IMG/VR virus record: IMGVR_UViG_3300045953_000189
Location: 1 to 46,217 of that record
DNA: 46,217 nt
Strand: one strand, 5' to 3'
Origin: a virus
In this document: positions 37,222 through 46,217 of the stretch, in pieces
Layout of the letters: every line of letters starts with the position of its first letter
Numbering within the stretch: the stretch's first letter is position 1
Translations under genes and position numbers: made by a program
The notes under the pieces: model-generated
The model's database searches: none
The model's input: the letters and a program-made list of their open reading frames with translations, nothing else
What the model was told of the DNA's origin: nothing

Positions 37222-40200
37222 CAGAAGATCAGGTGCTCGGCGTCGATCGCGCCGAGGTTGCGGTCACGGTCCACGCGGGCGATGCGTCGGATGAGCGCCT
37301 CGATCTGATCGTCGGTGAGGCCTGCGAGCGCCCCCTGGTCGGTGGAGAACAAGAGATCGCGGCCCCGCGCCCCGACCTCGTCCACGCGCACTTGCGGGAA
37401 CGAAGTGAGCCTGGAGACGGTGGTCCCAGGCACACCGGGCGCGTCGAACGTGTCCTCGAAGGCGAGCAGCGCGCCGATCTCCGCCTGACGCAGCTCGGCC
37501 ACCTTGCGCTGGACGGCCACCGTCGCCGCGTCGTTGATCTGCGCGAGCTGGTCCTCGGCGACGCCTGCCTGGATCCGGGCGACGAACGTCTCAATGTCGC
37601 CACCGATGCCCCACTCGACGAACACGTCACGGTTGGCGATCCGCATCGACAGGTGCTGGCCGCGCCAGGGATCCGTCCGCGCCACGGCGTGGCGGTCGCC
37701 CTCATGGACGAACGTGAAAACGAAGCCGGCTCGTCCAGGACCGCGGTCGCTGGCGTTGATGAAACGGTCCATCTCGGCGAAGGAGATTTCGCCGCGCCTG
37801 TAGCGGTCGAGCAGGATCGCCGGGTCTGACGTCTGCGGGTCGAGTCGCCCCTTCTCCCCGCCATAGCTGGCGGGCGTGTATTCCAGCAACGCGTCGTACA
37901 GGTCCTCGAGCGTCGTCGCACTGGCCACGCGCGACTCGAAACCTTCGACCGACTGCGCGACCCGCTTCAGCTCCTTCGCCTCGCGCTGGGCGTGCGACTT
38001 CCCCTTGCTCTTGCTCTTCCCCGCCGCACCAGCCCCGGCTCCGATGGCGGCGCCCGCAATCGCACCGATGGCGGTCCCGATGCCAGGGAAAATCGCCGAA
38101 CCCGCCAGAGCGCCAGATGCCGCCCCGCTCGCCGCCCCGGTCAGCGCGGCATACTTGTCACCCGAACGGCCGGCCTGGAAGGCGCTATAGGCCGACAGGC
38201 CGACACCGACCACGCCGCCGACGAAGCTGAACGCCTGCGAGGCCACCAGGCCGGCCCCCTGGGCCGCGGAGGGCGCCACCGCGAACGCATCCGCGCCGAT
38301 CGCCCCGAGCTCGGCCGCGCCATACCCGCCGACGGTCGTCGAGATGAACTCACCGCCGACCACGACCGCCTGGCCGCTCTGCAGCGCCGCCACGCCCTGG
38401 AAGCCCGCCGCCTGGTAGGCGATAGCCGCGTCGTACACGCTGACGCTCGGGCCGAAGAAACCAGAGAAGAACCCGCCGCCCGGAAGGCCGGGGCCGCCAC
38501 CGCCGGCAATGGCGACGTTCCCGCCAGCACCGTAGGCCACGTTCCCCGCCGTGCTCGTGACGGGCTGGACGGTGCCGGTCGCCGACACGATGCCTGTCCC
38601 GCCGCTTGGGAGTCCGATCGGCGTCCCCGCCCCAGCCGTAGCCGGCGCGACGACAGCCCCCGCCACGCCCACCGACGCGACACTGCGAACCCCTCCGCCG
38701 AACAGGCTGTTCACGCCCGAGAACAGGGACCCCGTCGCGCGCGTCGTGAACTGCTCGACCAGGCCCCGAAGGATCGACTCGCCCATCCGACGTCCGATCT
38801 CGCCGATCTTCCCCGCTTGGCCCGTCAGCCCGGCGACCACGATGTCCGCGAAGCCGCGGTTCACGTCGTGAAACGACCGGATGAGCGAGTCACGCAACCG
38901 CTCGCCCTCGGACCCGACGTACTCCGAGACTTCGCGGAACCCGGCCTGGAGCCCGGCATACGGGTCCTTGCGCTCGATCTCGGCGCGGATCACAGAGGTC
39001 GCGCGGACCTGCGCCTCCAGGTTCGCGAGCTGCTCCTTCTCGACGTCGCCCTGGGCCAGCGCGAGCTTGAGCCGCTTGTCGGCCTCGATCGTCGCGAGTT
39101 GGAGTGCCGCCTGCTCCTCGCGCGTCAGGCCGTGGAGCTGCGTCGCGACCTGGAGCCGCTCGGCGTCCAGTCGGAGCGCCTCGACGCGCTCCTTGTTCCC
39201 GCGTTCCAGCCCGGCAGTGATCTCGGCCTGTGTCGGGCCGACGCCGACCTGCTCCAGCCCGGCGCCCTCTAGCCCGCCGCCCAGGAAGCTCTGACGCAGC
39301 GCCTCCAAGCCTTCGGCCTCACGGCGCGCGATCCCGGCGTCACGCAACTCGTTCGACACACCGCCGTAGAGCGCGCCCTCAAACCCGGCGAAGTCCGCGG
39401 CGTCGCGGACCGTCTGCGGCCCGAGGATCTCACCGGCGTACCGGAACCTACGGCGCTGCGGTATCAGAGCGCGGAGTCTCCCTGCCGCGTCGAGGTCGAC
39501 CGTCCCGCCCACGCCGCGCTCGAAGTCGAGCGCCTGGCGCTCCAGCGCCGCCGACTCGGCGTCGATCCCTTCGAGCCGGTAGTCATAGAGGCCGCGCTGG
39601 CTCAGCCCGGTCGTAAAGCGTGCCCTGGCGTCGCGCTGACGGACTGCCTCGAAATCCTCGTATCCGGGCTCGACGAGACTCCGCGCGAACCGCTCGGCGG
39701 CCCGCAGCTCCGTCGCGCGCGTTGCCTCCGTCCCGATGTCGCGCTCAGCGCGAGCCCGAAAGAGGTTCGAGATAATGTTGAGCGGGTCGCCCGTGGTGAA
39801 CGACTGCGCCCAGGCGGAGTAGCTGCGAGCCTCGCGGTTCAACTCCTCGAACCGAGTCGTGACCTTCTTGAGCTCGCCGCCGATCTGGTCGCCGTTGAAC
39901 GATGACAGCGCGGCCTTGAAGTCGAGCGCGTTCTGGCGCGCCTCCAGCAGCCGGCCGATGACCTCGCGACCGAGAATGCTGGCGAGCTGGACCGCCGCGA
40001 CGCCTGCCGCCGCGAAGCCACCGGCCAGGGCCGCCGTCGCCACGGTCGAGGACACGGTTGCCGGCAGGAGGTCCTGCGTGAGCGCCGACGCGGCACCGCG
40101 CACGGCGTCGCGCGCGCGGCTGGCACTGTTGCTGAGCCCGTTGACGGCGGTCTCGGAACGCTGCGCAGAGGCCGCGAGCGAGTCCGCCGTCGGGGTGAAC

Positions 40201-40292
40201 TGCGTGAGGGCCGTCCGGAGCTTCTCGACGACCGGCGAGGCGAGATCCCTTGCCGTGAGGGTGATCTCGACGACGTTTCTGTCGTTCGCCAT
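37221..40292 (-). CDS. tape measure protein
   Basis: A 1,023-residue tail-length protein. The first 480 residues are mostly helical and coiled-coil, rich in Ala, Glu and Arg. A Gly/Ala-rich, hydrophobic stretch follows around 690-790 (SGALAGSAIFPGIGTAIGAIA), as is usual for the channel-forming part of tape measures. At about 1.5 angstroms per residue it predicts a tail near 150 nm (inference). It overlaps the upstream gene by TGATG and the downstream gene by TGATG. Confidence 0.9.
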   Translation of the reverse strand: MANDRNVVEITLTARDLASPVVEKLRTALTQFTPTADSLAASAQRSETAVNGLSNSASRARDAVRGAASALTQDLLPATVSSTVATAALAGGFAAAGVAAVQLASILGREVIGRLLEARQNALDFKAALSSFNGDQIGGELKKVTTRFEELNREARSYSAWAQSFTTGDPLNIISNLFRARAERDIGTEATRATELRAAERFARSLVEPGYEDFEAVRQRDARARFTTGLSQRGLYDYRLEGIDAESAALERQALDFERGVGGTVDLDAAGRLRALIPQRRRFRYAGEILGPQTVRDAADFAGFEGALYGGVSNELRDAGIARREAEGLEALRQSFLGGGLEGAGLEQVGVGPTQAEITAGLERGNKERVEALRLDAERLQVATQLHGLTREEQAALQLATIEADKRLKLALAQGDVEKEQLANLEAQVRATSVIRAEIERKDPYAGLQAGFREVSEYVGSEGERLRDSLIRSFHDVNRGFADIVVAGLTGQAGKIGEIGRRMGESILRGLVEQFTTRATGSLFSGVNSLFGGGVRSVASVGVAGAVVAPATAGAGTPIGLPSGGTGIVSATGTVQPVTSTAGNVAYGAGGNVAIAGGGGPGLPGGGFFSGFFGPSVSVYDAAIAYQAAGFQGVAALQSGQAVVVGGEFISTTVGGYGAAELGAIGADAFAVAPSAAQGAGLVASQAFSFVGGVVGVGLSAYSAFQAGRSGDKYAALTGAASGAASGALAGSAIFPGIGTAIGAIAGAAIGAGAGAAGKSKSKGKSHAQREAKELKRVAQSVEGFESRVASATTLEDLYDALLEYTPASYGGEKGRLDPQTSDPAILLDRYRRGEISFAEMDRFINASDRGPGRAGFVFTFVHEGDRHAVARTDPWRGQHLSMRIANRDVFVEWGIGGDIETFVARIQAGVAEDQLAQINDAATVAVQRKVAELRQAEIGALLAFEDTFDAPGVPGTTVSRLTSFPQVRVDEVGARGRDLLFSTDQGALAGLTDDQIEALIRRIARVDRDRNLGAIDAEHLIF

Positions 40293-40942
40293 CAGCTCAC
40301 GCCGATCATCGCCATCTCAGGTGGCAGGGCCGACGCACCGGCCTTCTTCTCGTTCTCGCGCTTCAGCTCGGCCTCGAGGCTGACGCGCCAGGTCCAGACG
40401 AAGTCGCTGATGGCCCACGACCGCCAGACGCGGTGCGCGCTCGCCCCGGCCCGCGAAGCGACCTCCTTCACCGCCCAGAGGACGTTCTTGCCCGGGATGC
40501 GCGTCAGCGCCCTACGGCGCTCAATCTCCGCGAGCGGGTCAATCTGAACGACGGACGCCGGTAGGGTCGGCGCATCGCTCTCGACGAACCCGTCCTGCCC
40601 AGGGAGAATCCAGCCGACGCCGCTGAAGTAGCTCCGGACCAGATGCTCGCCAGGCGCGCCGTCGTCGGTCCCGCCAAGCCGCTGAACCAGCTCGCGCGTC
40701 ATTGACACCCACCGGTCGTCGAGGCGGACGTAGACGCCGCGCGTGAGGATCGCGGCGTGCCACTCCTCTTGCTGGCGCACCAGGCGCAGCCGCTCGGCCG
40801 CGCTCTGCGCCTTCCAGCAGTCGGTCAGCGGCATGTCGTCCGGGAAGCCGTGGAAGAACCACCCGGTCGGGATGTCGCACGCCAGGAACGCGAGATCCTG
40901 GTCGCGGAACCTCAGCGCGATCGGAAAACTACGCTTCGGCAT
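40292..40942 (-). CDS. hypothetical tail-assembly gene, 216 residues
   Basis: Located between the probable chaperone and the tape measure. The protein is rich in Trp (GWFFHGFP, VWRSWAISDFVWTW) and Arg, with an alpha-helical middle. It begins 14 bases inside the previous gene with no slippery sequence, so it looks like a separate gene and not a frameshift product. Position suggests tail-assembly help. Confidence 0.6.
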   Translation of the reverse strand: MPKRSFPIALRFRDQDLAFLACDIPTGWFFHGFPDDMPLTDCWKAQSAAERLRLVRQQEEWHAAILTRGVYVRLDDRWVSMTRELVQRLGGTDDGAPGEHLVRSYFSGVGWILPGQDGFVESDAPTLPASVVQIDPLAEIERRRALTRIPGKNVLWAVKEVASRAGASAHRVWRSWAISDFVWTWRVSLEAELKRENEKKAGASALPPEMAMIGVS

Positions 40943-41399
40943 CCTTCACGAGCCCCGAGAACCTGAGGATGCCGATGTAGACATCGGTCGCCGCGTCGCC
41001 GAGCCGCTCGGCCTGCTCGGAGGTCAGCCGCGGCTCGATGGCGGCCAGCGCGATCGTGTGGAACTTCACCCGCTCCAGCGCGAGCCGGTACGCGATCCGC
41101 TCGGCCTCCGGCGCCGTCCGCATCCAGTGCTGCTCGCGCGCCCGGTAGGCGTCGCTCCGGCGCTTCGCCTCGGCCTCGCGCTCCTCCTTGGACAGCGTCG
41201 AGGGGATCGGCGGCTCGTCGCCGATGACCTCGTCGGGCGGGAGCGGGAAGAGGACCGTGTGACTGCCGCTGTCGATCGTCCGGACGATGATCGTGTCGCG
41301 GCTCAGGAGCGCCTTCGCGCGGTCGGACAGCGGCAGTTCCGTCTGCGTGGCGGCCATCAGACCGTTGAGCGTGGCCAGTGTCAGTGTCGCGGGCTGCAT
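40929..41399 (-). CDS. probable tail assembly chaperone, 156 residues
   Basis: Helical and acidic, in the usual slot between tail tube and tape measure. It has a charged EEREAEAKRRSDAYRAREQ helix and no known motif. Tail chaperones coat the tape measure; the role here is from position only. Confidence 0.55.
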   Translation of the reverse strand: MQPATLTLATLNGLMAATQTELPLSDRAKALLSRDTIIVRTIDSGSHTVLFPLPPDEVIGDEPPIPSTLSKEEREAEAKRRSDAYRAREQHWMRTAPEAERIAYRLALERVKFHTIALAAIEPRLTSEQAERLGDAATDVYIGILRFSGLVKDAEA

Positions 41400-41430
41400 A
41401 GAGCCTCCCTATGGCGACGTAGGTTGTGGA

Positions 41431-42456
41431 TCAATCGGCGAGAATCGCCCAGTCACTATTCGCGCCGCCGGCGATGGTCGGCAGCAAGTCGATCTGGAAG
41501 ACCGGCACGTCCTCGACGACGTCGAGCTGTTTGGTGATGACCTCGAGCGCCGACGCCGCCCCATCGCCTGCGTACTGGAACTTGAGCCTGTTCGTATGGA
41601 CCGTGTTGAGCTGGAACGTGCAGTCGAGCAGCGTGCCGTCGCGCATCGCTGCCCACCAGCCGGAGTTCGCGTCGCGGTCAACCTCAGCGACGATCGAGAG
41701 CAGCGGCCGGCGGTCGACGGTCTTGAAGCCTTCGATACCGGTCGCCGCGTTGATGTACCGGCGCGGGACGAACCGGTTGCCCTGAGAAAACCGGAAGCTC
41801 CTGACCTTGGCCGCGTAATTCGAGCCACCGATCTGAAACAACGCACCAGCCAGGAGCGGGTACGTCGGCGATCCGACCAGCGTCCCGGCGACGAAGGCGA
41901 TGTCCTTGTCTTCCTCCCACGCCCCGGCGAAGCTGAAGTCGAAGAAGACCGGCCCGGCCGCCTCGCCCGACACCACGAACGTCCCGACGCACCCGACGAA
42001 CTGGCGACTCCAGGCGTTGCCGCCGGGCACCGGGTAGACGCAGTAAATCGTCTGCGTCAGGTCAGTGTCGCTCGGCGTATACTTGATGCTGCTGCTGCCG
42101 GCCCCTGGGTTCGTGAACGTCGCCGTCAGACCACATCCGAGCAGAGCCCGGTGCGACTCCGGCGCCACGAGCGGCGTGTCGTCATACTCGGCAGCGGCCG
42201 CGCTGCCGCGCCACGGCATCCGAAAGTCGACCCGGCCAAGGCGCGGCCCCTTCAACGACGGCGCCCGCCCCTTCGACCCCATCGTGATCAGGTTCTCGAT
42301 CTCGTTGGGATCGGCAACGGCCCGAATCGTCCGGTAATCGACCGGCTGGACGTCGCCTGCGACGTAGGTGTCCGCGAACACGTCCGTGCCGGCCGTCGCT
42401 TCCTGCTTCATCGCCACGACGGTCCGGCTCGCCACCGGCATGCTGATCTCGGCCAT
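41431..42456 (-). CDS. major tail tube protein
   Basis: A 341-residue beta-rich protein in the tube position, opening VASRTVVAMKQEATAGTDVF with further segments typical of phage tube proteins (IENLITMGSKGRAPSLKGPRLGRV, and a closing VFQIDLLPTIAGG). It would form stacked hexamers along the tape measure. The C-terminal half may carry an outward Ig-like domain, judging by length. No close overlap with the neighbour upstream (15-base gap). Confidence 0.8.
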   Translation of the reverse strand: MAEISMPVASRTVVAMKQEATAGTDVFADTYVAGDVQPVDYRTIRAVADPNEIENLITMGSKGRAPSLKGPRLGRVDFRMPWRGSAAAAEYDDTPLVAPESHRALLGCGLTATFTNPGAGSSSIKYTPSDTDLTQTIYCVYPVPGGNAWSRQFVGCVGTFVVSGEAAGPVFFDFSFAGAWEEDKDIAFVAGTLVGSPTYPLLAGALFQIGGSNYAAKVRSFRFSQGNRFVPRRYINAATGIEGFKTVDRRPLLSIVAEVDRDANSGWWAAMRDGTLLDCTFQLNTVHTNRLKFQYAGDGAASALEVITKQLDVVEDVPVFQIDLLPTIAGGANSDWAILAD

Positions 42457-42471
42457 CGCTCTTCTCCTTGG

Positions 42472-42966
42472 CTAGGCGCCCGGGGCCACGGTGATCGCGC
42501 GCTGGAGCGTCGCGGTGACGATCAACTCGAACTCAGCAGTCTGCGCGACGGCAGCGGTAGCCCCAGCGGGCTGAAAGAACTCCGGCGACGCCAGCGCCAG
42601 ACGATGACAGACACCGCCCAGGGCATGATTGGCGTAGAGCGTGCGGGTGACGTCCTCGCTGAGCCGGATCGCCCACTCGAGCGAGGTGAAGTCGGCCGTC
42701 GCGTCCGCGTAGCCTACGACAAGGAACTCGTACGGCACGAGCTGCGACACCATGTCGCCAACGGACGCCGCCGGCTCCGGCTCGGCCTGGTTCTGGATCA
42801 GAACACAGACGTGCGGAAACCTCGAGACCTGCGCCAGCGCACGATAGGTCCGCTCCACGGTCGGCACGTTGCGATACGGCGCGCCGAAGAACCGTTCCCC
42901 GGTCATCCCGGCAATCAGCGCCGAGATCCGCTGGCCCGCGAGGACGCCGAGCGCCTCCTCAGCCAC
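42472..42966 (-). CDS. tail-completion/terminator-like protein
   Basis: A 164-residue protein starting at a GTG with GGGAGG before it and eight-base overlap with the upstream stop. Mixed alpha/beta, with VCVLIQNQAEPEPAAS and a long strand set, as in tail terminators that cap the tube. A longer frame from 43101 is a shadow. Role inferred from position. Confidence 0.65.
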   Translation of the reverse strand: MAEEALGVLAGQRISALIAGMTGERFFGAPYRNVPTVERTYRALAQVSRFPHVCVLIQNQAEPEPAASVGDMVSQLVPYEFLVVGYADATADFTSLEWAIRLSEDVTRTLYANHALGGVCHRLALASPEFFQPAGATAAVAQTAEFELIVTATLQRAITVAPGA

Positions 42967-43414
42967 CGAGGCCCTCCCGGATACGGCGCTCGATCTGCGC
43001 CTGCGCCGCCGGGATGCCGGCCCGGACACCGCGCGTGAACCAGAACGTCGCGCGCTGCCCCGGGTGCTTGACATGGGGCCGGAACAGGGTTTGACCGCCA
43101 ACCGTGAACTTCATGACGCGGCGGCCGTGCTCGCGGAGACGACCGCTGATCGGATGCGCCCGCGTGCCCCCCTCGAGCCAGTGCGCGTCGAACCGCGGCG
43201 TACCGATCGTCGCCTGGAGCCCGGCTGGACCGACGCTGACCTTCTCCCGCAGGCCTGATCCCTTGCGCGAACCACCGACCGCCAGGCGGAATTGCTGATC
43301 GGCGCGCTGACGGATGATCGCCACACCTTCTCGGAAACCGATCTCGGCCGACTTGCGGAGGCGGCCGACGTCGAGCTTGACATCCCGGCGGACGTGCGCC
43401 GACGGGGCGATCAT
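42959..43414 (-). CDS. HK97 gp10-like neck/minor tail protein
   Basis: A 151-residue protein with a helical start and a beta-rich centre (VSVGPAGLQATIGTPRFDAHWLEGGTR). The WLEGGTRAHPI segment is the family mark of HK97 gp10-like proteins. It helps join head to tail. The ATGA overlap supports the start. Confidence 0.75.
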   Translation of the reverse strand: MIAPSAHVRRDVKLDVGRLRKSAEIGFREGVAIIRQRADQQFRLAVGGSRKGSGLREKVSVGPAGLQATIGTPRFDAHWLEGGTRAHPISGRLREHGRRVMKFTVGGQTLFRPHVKHPGQRATFWFTRGVRAGIPAAQAQIERRIREGLGG

Positions 43415-44070
43415 CCGACCGTCCAGCGCCGGTAGCGCGCGTCGAGGATCGCTCGAGACTCGGACGGCATCCAGCGGTCGAACAGCGTCACACCGCCACC
43501 AGGCGTGTTGACCGTGATGACATCCGAGAGGCCCTTCTGCTGGGCGTCGAACATCTTGCGGACCATCAGCAGCGCGGCGTCCTTCAGGTCCTCGGGGACT
43601 GCCGTCAGGGCGCCGTAATAGCTGAGGGCCACCCCGCCGATGCGGCTCGTCGCCCAGCCAGACCGCCTGAAGAGCATGTCGGGAACGAACAGCCCACGCT
43701 CCGGCTTCCCCGGCTGGAACGCATCGTCGGCCAGATAGCCGACGACGACGTCGAGGAGGTCCGGATCACCATCCGCGTCCTTCCGCCAGACCGTCTGCGC
43801 TGTCCCATCGAACGTCACCGTGACCGCCTGAGTCACGTCGATGGGTCCGGCGACGACCTGGAGCAGCTGGGAGTCCTTCGCGCTCAGCCGGACCGTGGCC
43901 GGCGCGTACGGACCGCTGGTCCCGCGCTTCAGGGGGCGGTCACAGTAGGCCTCGATGAGCTCCGTCGCCCTGTTGATGACCTCCTCGAGAATGTCGTCCT
44001 GCGTGGCAGCCGCGCCGGTATAGGCCCGCGCTTCCTGCAGCGACACGAGCGCGTTCAGCGCGAGCGGCAT
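43411..44070 (-). CDS. HK97 gp6-like head-tail connector
   Basis: A 219-residue protein opening SLQEARAYTGAAATQDDILEEVINRATELIEAYCDR, the typical helical start of the gp6 adaptor family, with a beta-rich middle and a C-terminal arm. It forms a ring below the portal. Followed by overlapping gp10-like gene. Confidence 0.85.
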   Translation of the reverse strand: MPLALNALVSLQEARAYTGAAATQDDILEEVINRATELIEAYCDRPLKRGTSGPYAPATVRLSAKDSQLLQVVAGPIDVTQAVTVTFDGTAQTVWRKDADGDPDLLDVVVGYLADDAFQPGKPERGLFVPDMLFRRSGWATSRIGGVALSYYGALTAVPEDLKDAALLMVRKMFDAQQKGLSDVITVNTPGGGVTLFDRWMPSESRAILDARYRRWTVG

Positions 44071-44074
44071 CGGC

Positions 44075-44485
44075 CTACTTCACCATCCCGACGATCTTGA
44101 TCGACGTCGCGCCGGCATAGGTCCCCGTCGTCGTGTACTTCACGCGGAACATCCCGCCGAGGAAGCCGTTGACGGCCGTATCGTCGGCCGTCGTCCCGTC
44201 GGCCGGGGTGGCCGGCGAGGTGACCGCGATGACCGTGAGATTGACCAGGCGTCGCTTCGCCGCGGTGGTGACGGCGAAGCAGAAGATGTCCATCCAGCTC
44301 GCGCCGTGATCGAACGACGTCTGCACCCAGAACTTCCCAGTCGTGCCGCCGGAGCCATACGCGAACGTGCAGTCGAGCGTCAGCTCGCGGACCTGATCGA
44401 CCATGAACGCGAGCGGGTCGCTGACGACCGCCGAGACGGCACCTGCGATAGGGACGTTCAGCAGCTCCTTCGACTCTGCCGGCAT
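44075..44485 (-). CDS. structural protein of unknown role, 136 residues
   Basis: A beta-sandwich-like protein (VRELTLDCTFAYGSGG, KFWVQTSFDHGASWM) sitting between capsid-linked gene and connector. A decoration or head-completion role is possible. Not recognised. A 71-base gap upstream carries a hairpin. Confidence 0.6.
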   Translation of the reverse strand: MPAESKELLNVPIAGAVSAVVSDPLAFMVDQVRELTLDCTFAYGSGGTTGKFWVQTSFDHGASWMDIFCFAVTTAAKRRLVNLTVIAVTSPATPADGTTADDTAVNGFLGGMFRVKYTTTGTYAGATSIKIVGMVK

Positions 44486-44506
44486 CGCGGCGTCCTTTCA
44501 TACGTC

Positions 44507-44538
44507 CGCCGGGGAGTCCTAACAGGCACCCCCCGGCG
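44507..44538. terminator. hairpin between two head genes
   Basis: CGCCGGGG (44507-44514) pairs perfectly with CCCCGGCG (44531-44538) around a 16-base loop. On the minus strand no T-run follows, so it may slow or partially end transcription, or protect the message end. Confidence 0.5.
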
Positions 44539-44556
44539 TCCGTGGTGACTACGCGA

Positions 44557-45024
44557 TTACGAGGTCGGCACCGCCGTCGGAGCCGGGCGATACCGGCCAC
44601 CGCTGATGATGGCGACGGCCGAGATGAACTGTGCCGTGCCGGACGCGAGGGCGAACGTCACCCACGTGTGATCGTCGGGCAGATCCGCCGCATCGACATG
44701 GATGACGACGACGCGGTGGTCGTGACCCGTTGCGGAGAGCGTGAGGATCCCGTCCGACTCCGCGGTCTCGGCACCGTACGTGTCGGCGGCCGCAGCCTTG
44801 AAGTCGGCAGCACTCAGGCGATACGTGAAGGGCAGCGCGGTCGTCTTCGCACCCGCCGTTGCCCCGCTAAAGAGCGACAGCGCGCCCGGCACCGTGAGCA
44901 CACCGAACGAGAAGACGATGTCGGCGTGCGCGCCGACGAGCTGGAACGTCTCGCTGTCGGCCCCGGCCGCCAGGTCGATCGGCTCGTACATCGGGATGAT
45001 TCCGACCTCTTCGACAAGTCGCAT
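44557..45024 (-). CDS. head decoration-like protein, 155 residues
   Basis: Directly after the capsid gene in reading order. Beta-rich and Ala/Gly-rich (AGADSETFQLVGAHADIVFSF), with no Cys or membrane segment. The position and size fit a capsid decoration protein, but the family is not recognised. Confidence 0.55.
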   Translation of the reverse strand: MRLVEEVGIIPMYEPIDLAAGADSETFQLVGAHADIVFSFGVLTVPGALSLFSGATAGAKTTALPFTYRLSAADFKAAAADTYGAETAESDGILTLSATGHDHRVVVIHVDAADLPDDHTWVTFALASGTAQFISAVAIISGGRYRPAPTAVPTS

Positions 45025-45045
45025 GGTCGTCTCTTCCTCCCTGGC

Positions 45046-46217
45046 TCAGTCGCGGTCGGCGAGGCCGATGAAGGGGCTCATATCGCTGGCGCCCTTGTAC
45101 GGCGTCAGCTTGATCCGCCACGTGGGCTGGCCGTTGATCCGGAAGACCCAGCGGAAGGTGGACTCGTTGTTGAGGAAGCGGACGTGCATCGAGGTGTCGT
45201 AGCGCAGGCCCTCGGCGGCCTTGGTGATCGTCACGTACTCGTTCAGGTTGACGAGCATGATGTCGCCCGCCTTGCCGAGCTCGTTGGACTGCTCCAGCTC
45301 GATGACCGGTCTGCCGAGCAGCAGGCCCGCAGGGGCATCCTTGAGGTTCCCCGACGGCGGCAGCCAGACCGGCTGGTTACCGATCGACATCTGCGGCAGC
45401 TGGGTCATGACGTCCGGATGGATGAGCCACGCGGCACCGGCCTTCAGGCGGCTGGGCATCCGCGCGTACATCTTCAGGATGTTGCCGACGACGACGGTGT
45501 CGGCCACCTGCGACCCCTCCTTGGCGACCTCGACGTAGGCGGGGTGACCGAAGAATCCGAGCGGCTTGCCGACACCGTTGCCGCGGAAGATCGCGTCGTC
45601 GACCTGGAAGGCCACCTCCGACTCGAACGACGAGCCGAGCAGCCCCTCGAGCGCGCTGGCGTCACGGACCAGACGATCCGTGGCGTAGGCCAGGCCCATG
45701 ATCTCCTCGAGCTTCAGCTCGCCCTTGCCGATCTTGGGCTTCTTGGCCGTGACCGTGTCCGCCTCGGCCACCCAGAAGACCTGCACGCCGCCCCAGCGCG
45801 AGCCGGTCGCGCGGCTGGACTCGTCCACGTACGGGTACTCCAGCGAATCGAAGTCCCCGCCGACCTGGATGTTCCGGGTCCGGGGCAGCAGGACCGCCTG
45901 CTCGCGCGCCCGATCCAGCATGGCGGACGACCAGTCCTTGCGGACCAGGAAGCCGCCGTCGCTGGGCACCCCGACCGACGTCCCGGAGACCGCCTGGTAG
46001 GCGGTCAGCTTGTTCATGAGCTCGTCGGCCCGGCTGGCCCCGAACCGCGAGCGCCAAAGCGAATCCGACGCGCACACGATGGCCTGCAGGAACTCCCCCA
46101 TGCCGCTGAACTCGTGCGTCCCGGGCAGCGGGCTGCCAGCGGGGGCCAGGCGCATGATCTGCGCCTTGTCGTGCTCGGCCAGGCGGGCCTCGGCCTGGAT
46201 CTCGGTCTCCAGCGCCT
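45046..46217 (-). CDS. major capsid protein, HK97 fold (partial, cut by edge)
   Basis: The frame is open to the right edge; its visible part has about 390 residues. The N-terminal end is acidic and helical, like the scaffold-like delta domain of HK97 gp5, and the protease cut site probably lies near residues 40-70 of the visible part. Later segments are typical: MGLAYATDRLVRD, FESEVAFQVDDAIFRGNG, GKPLGFF. Its true start is outside the window; the ATG at 46155 is only an internal codon. Portal and protease genes should lie just beyond the edge. Confidence 0.9.
   Translation of the reverse strand, partial: ALETEIQAEARLAEHDKAQIMRLAPAGSPLPGTHEFSGMGEFLQAIVCASDSLWRSRFGASRADELMNKLTAYQAVSGTSVGVPSDGGFLVRKDWSSAMLDRAREQAVLLPRTRNIQVGGDFDSLEYPYVDESSRATGSRWGGVQVFWVAEADTVTAKKPKIGKGELKLEEIMGLAYATDRLVRDASALEGLLGSSFESEVAFQVDDAIFRGNGVGKPLGFFGHPAYVEVAKEGSQVADTVVVGNILKMYARMPSRLKAGAAWLIHPDVMTQLPQMSIGNQPVWLPPSGNLKDAPAGLLLGRPVIELEQSNELGKAGDIMLVNLNEYVTITKAAEGLRYDTSMHVRFLNNESTFRWVFRINGQPTWRIKLTPYKGASDMSPFIGLADRD

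Noticed and set aside
40925-40945. Programmed frameshift between the two genes before the tape measure
   Set aside because: No slippery heptamer precedes the stop; the second gene has its own ATG in a 14-base overlap.
41287-43038. Plus-strand open frame of 583 codons
   Set aside because: It lies opposite well-supported tail genes, is rich in Arg and Gly, and has no recognisable domain; high GC creates long antisense frames.

Overview
The window is a 46.2 kb piece of a temperate tailed phage or prophage (siphovirus type) from a high-GC bacterium. It has an HK97-type major capsid protein, a 1,023-residue tape measure protein, no contractile sheath, a tyrosine integrase and a divergent repressor/Cro-like pair. 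Two small lipoproteins, several Sec-type signal peptides, a T4-type (GH24) lysozyme and strong GGAGG ribosome sites point to a Gram-negative host. No tRNA, rRNA, insertion sequence or CRISPR array was seen.

Almost everything is on the minus strand, so it reads from right to left. The late block runs from the right edge to about 14.35 kb as one tightly packed series, with most neighbours overlapping by ATGA, GTGA, TGATG or TAATG. In reading order it holds: capsid (45.0-46.2 kb, cut by the edge); two small structural proteins; head-tail connector, neck and tail-completion genes (42.5-44.1 kb); tail tube; two small genes before the tape measure; tape measure (37.2-40.3 kb); and a tail-tip and fibre region (24.6-37.2 kb). 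That last region contains an unexpected enzyme cassette: a double acetyltransferase-like protein, a ferritin-like diiron protein, an acetyltransferase, and a methyltransferase-DUF115 protein. Next come four consecutive genes that begin with export signals (19.8-24.6 kb), a lysis region (14.4-19.8 kb) with lysozyme, a phospholipase-A2-like protein, a membrane coiled-coil protein, a holin-like protein and a lipoprotein, plus an exported nuclease, a metallophosphoesterase and a dNMP kinase.

Only two genes lie on the plus strand (13.39-14.34 kb): a helix-turn-helix protein that is the best repressor candidate, and a lipoprotein directly behind it. They face a small Cro-like gene, and an inverted repeat lies in the gap between them. 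Leftward from there (13.4 kb to 26) is the early block: many tiny zinc-binding and membrane proteins, the integrase with a possible attP gap, a TraR/DksA protein, two HNH endonucleases, a RuvC-like resolvase, and a DnaB helicase with a replication initiator and a PD-(D/E)XK nuclease.

The stretch at 3.4-5.2 kb is a mosaic of small genes that share identical ends but have unrelated middles, including a perfect 117-bp direct repeat, and at least two of its genes look frameshifted. Terminase, portal and protease are absent. In a circular or permuted map they would lie between the left edge and the right edge. Functions marked as inference rest on motif reading alone; no searches could be run.
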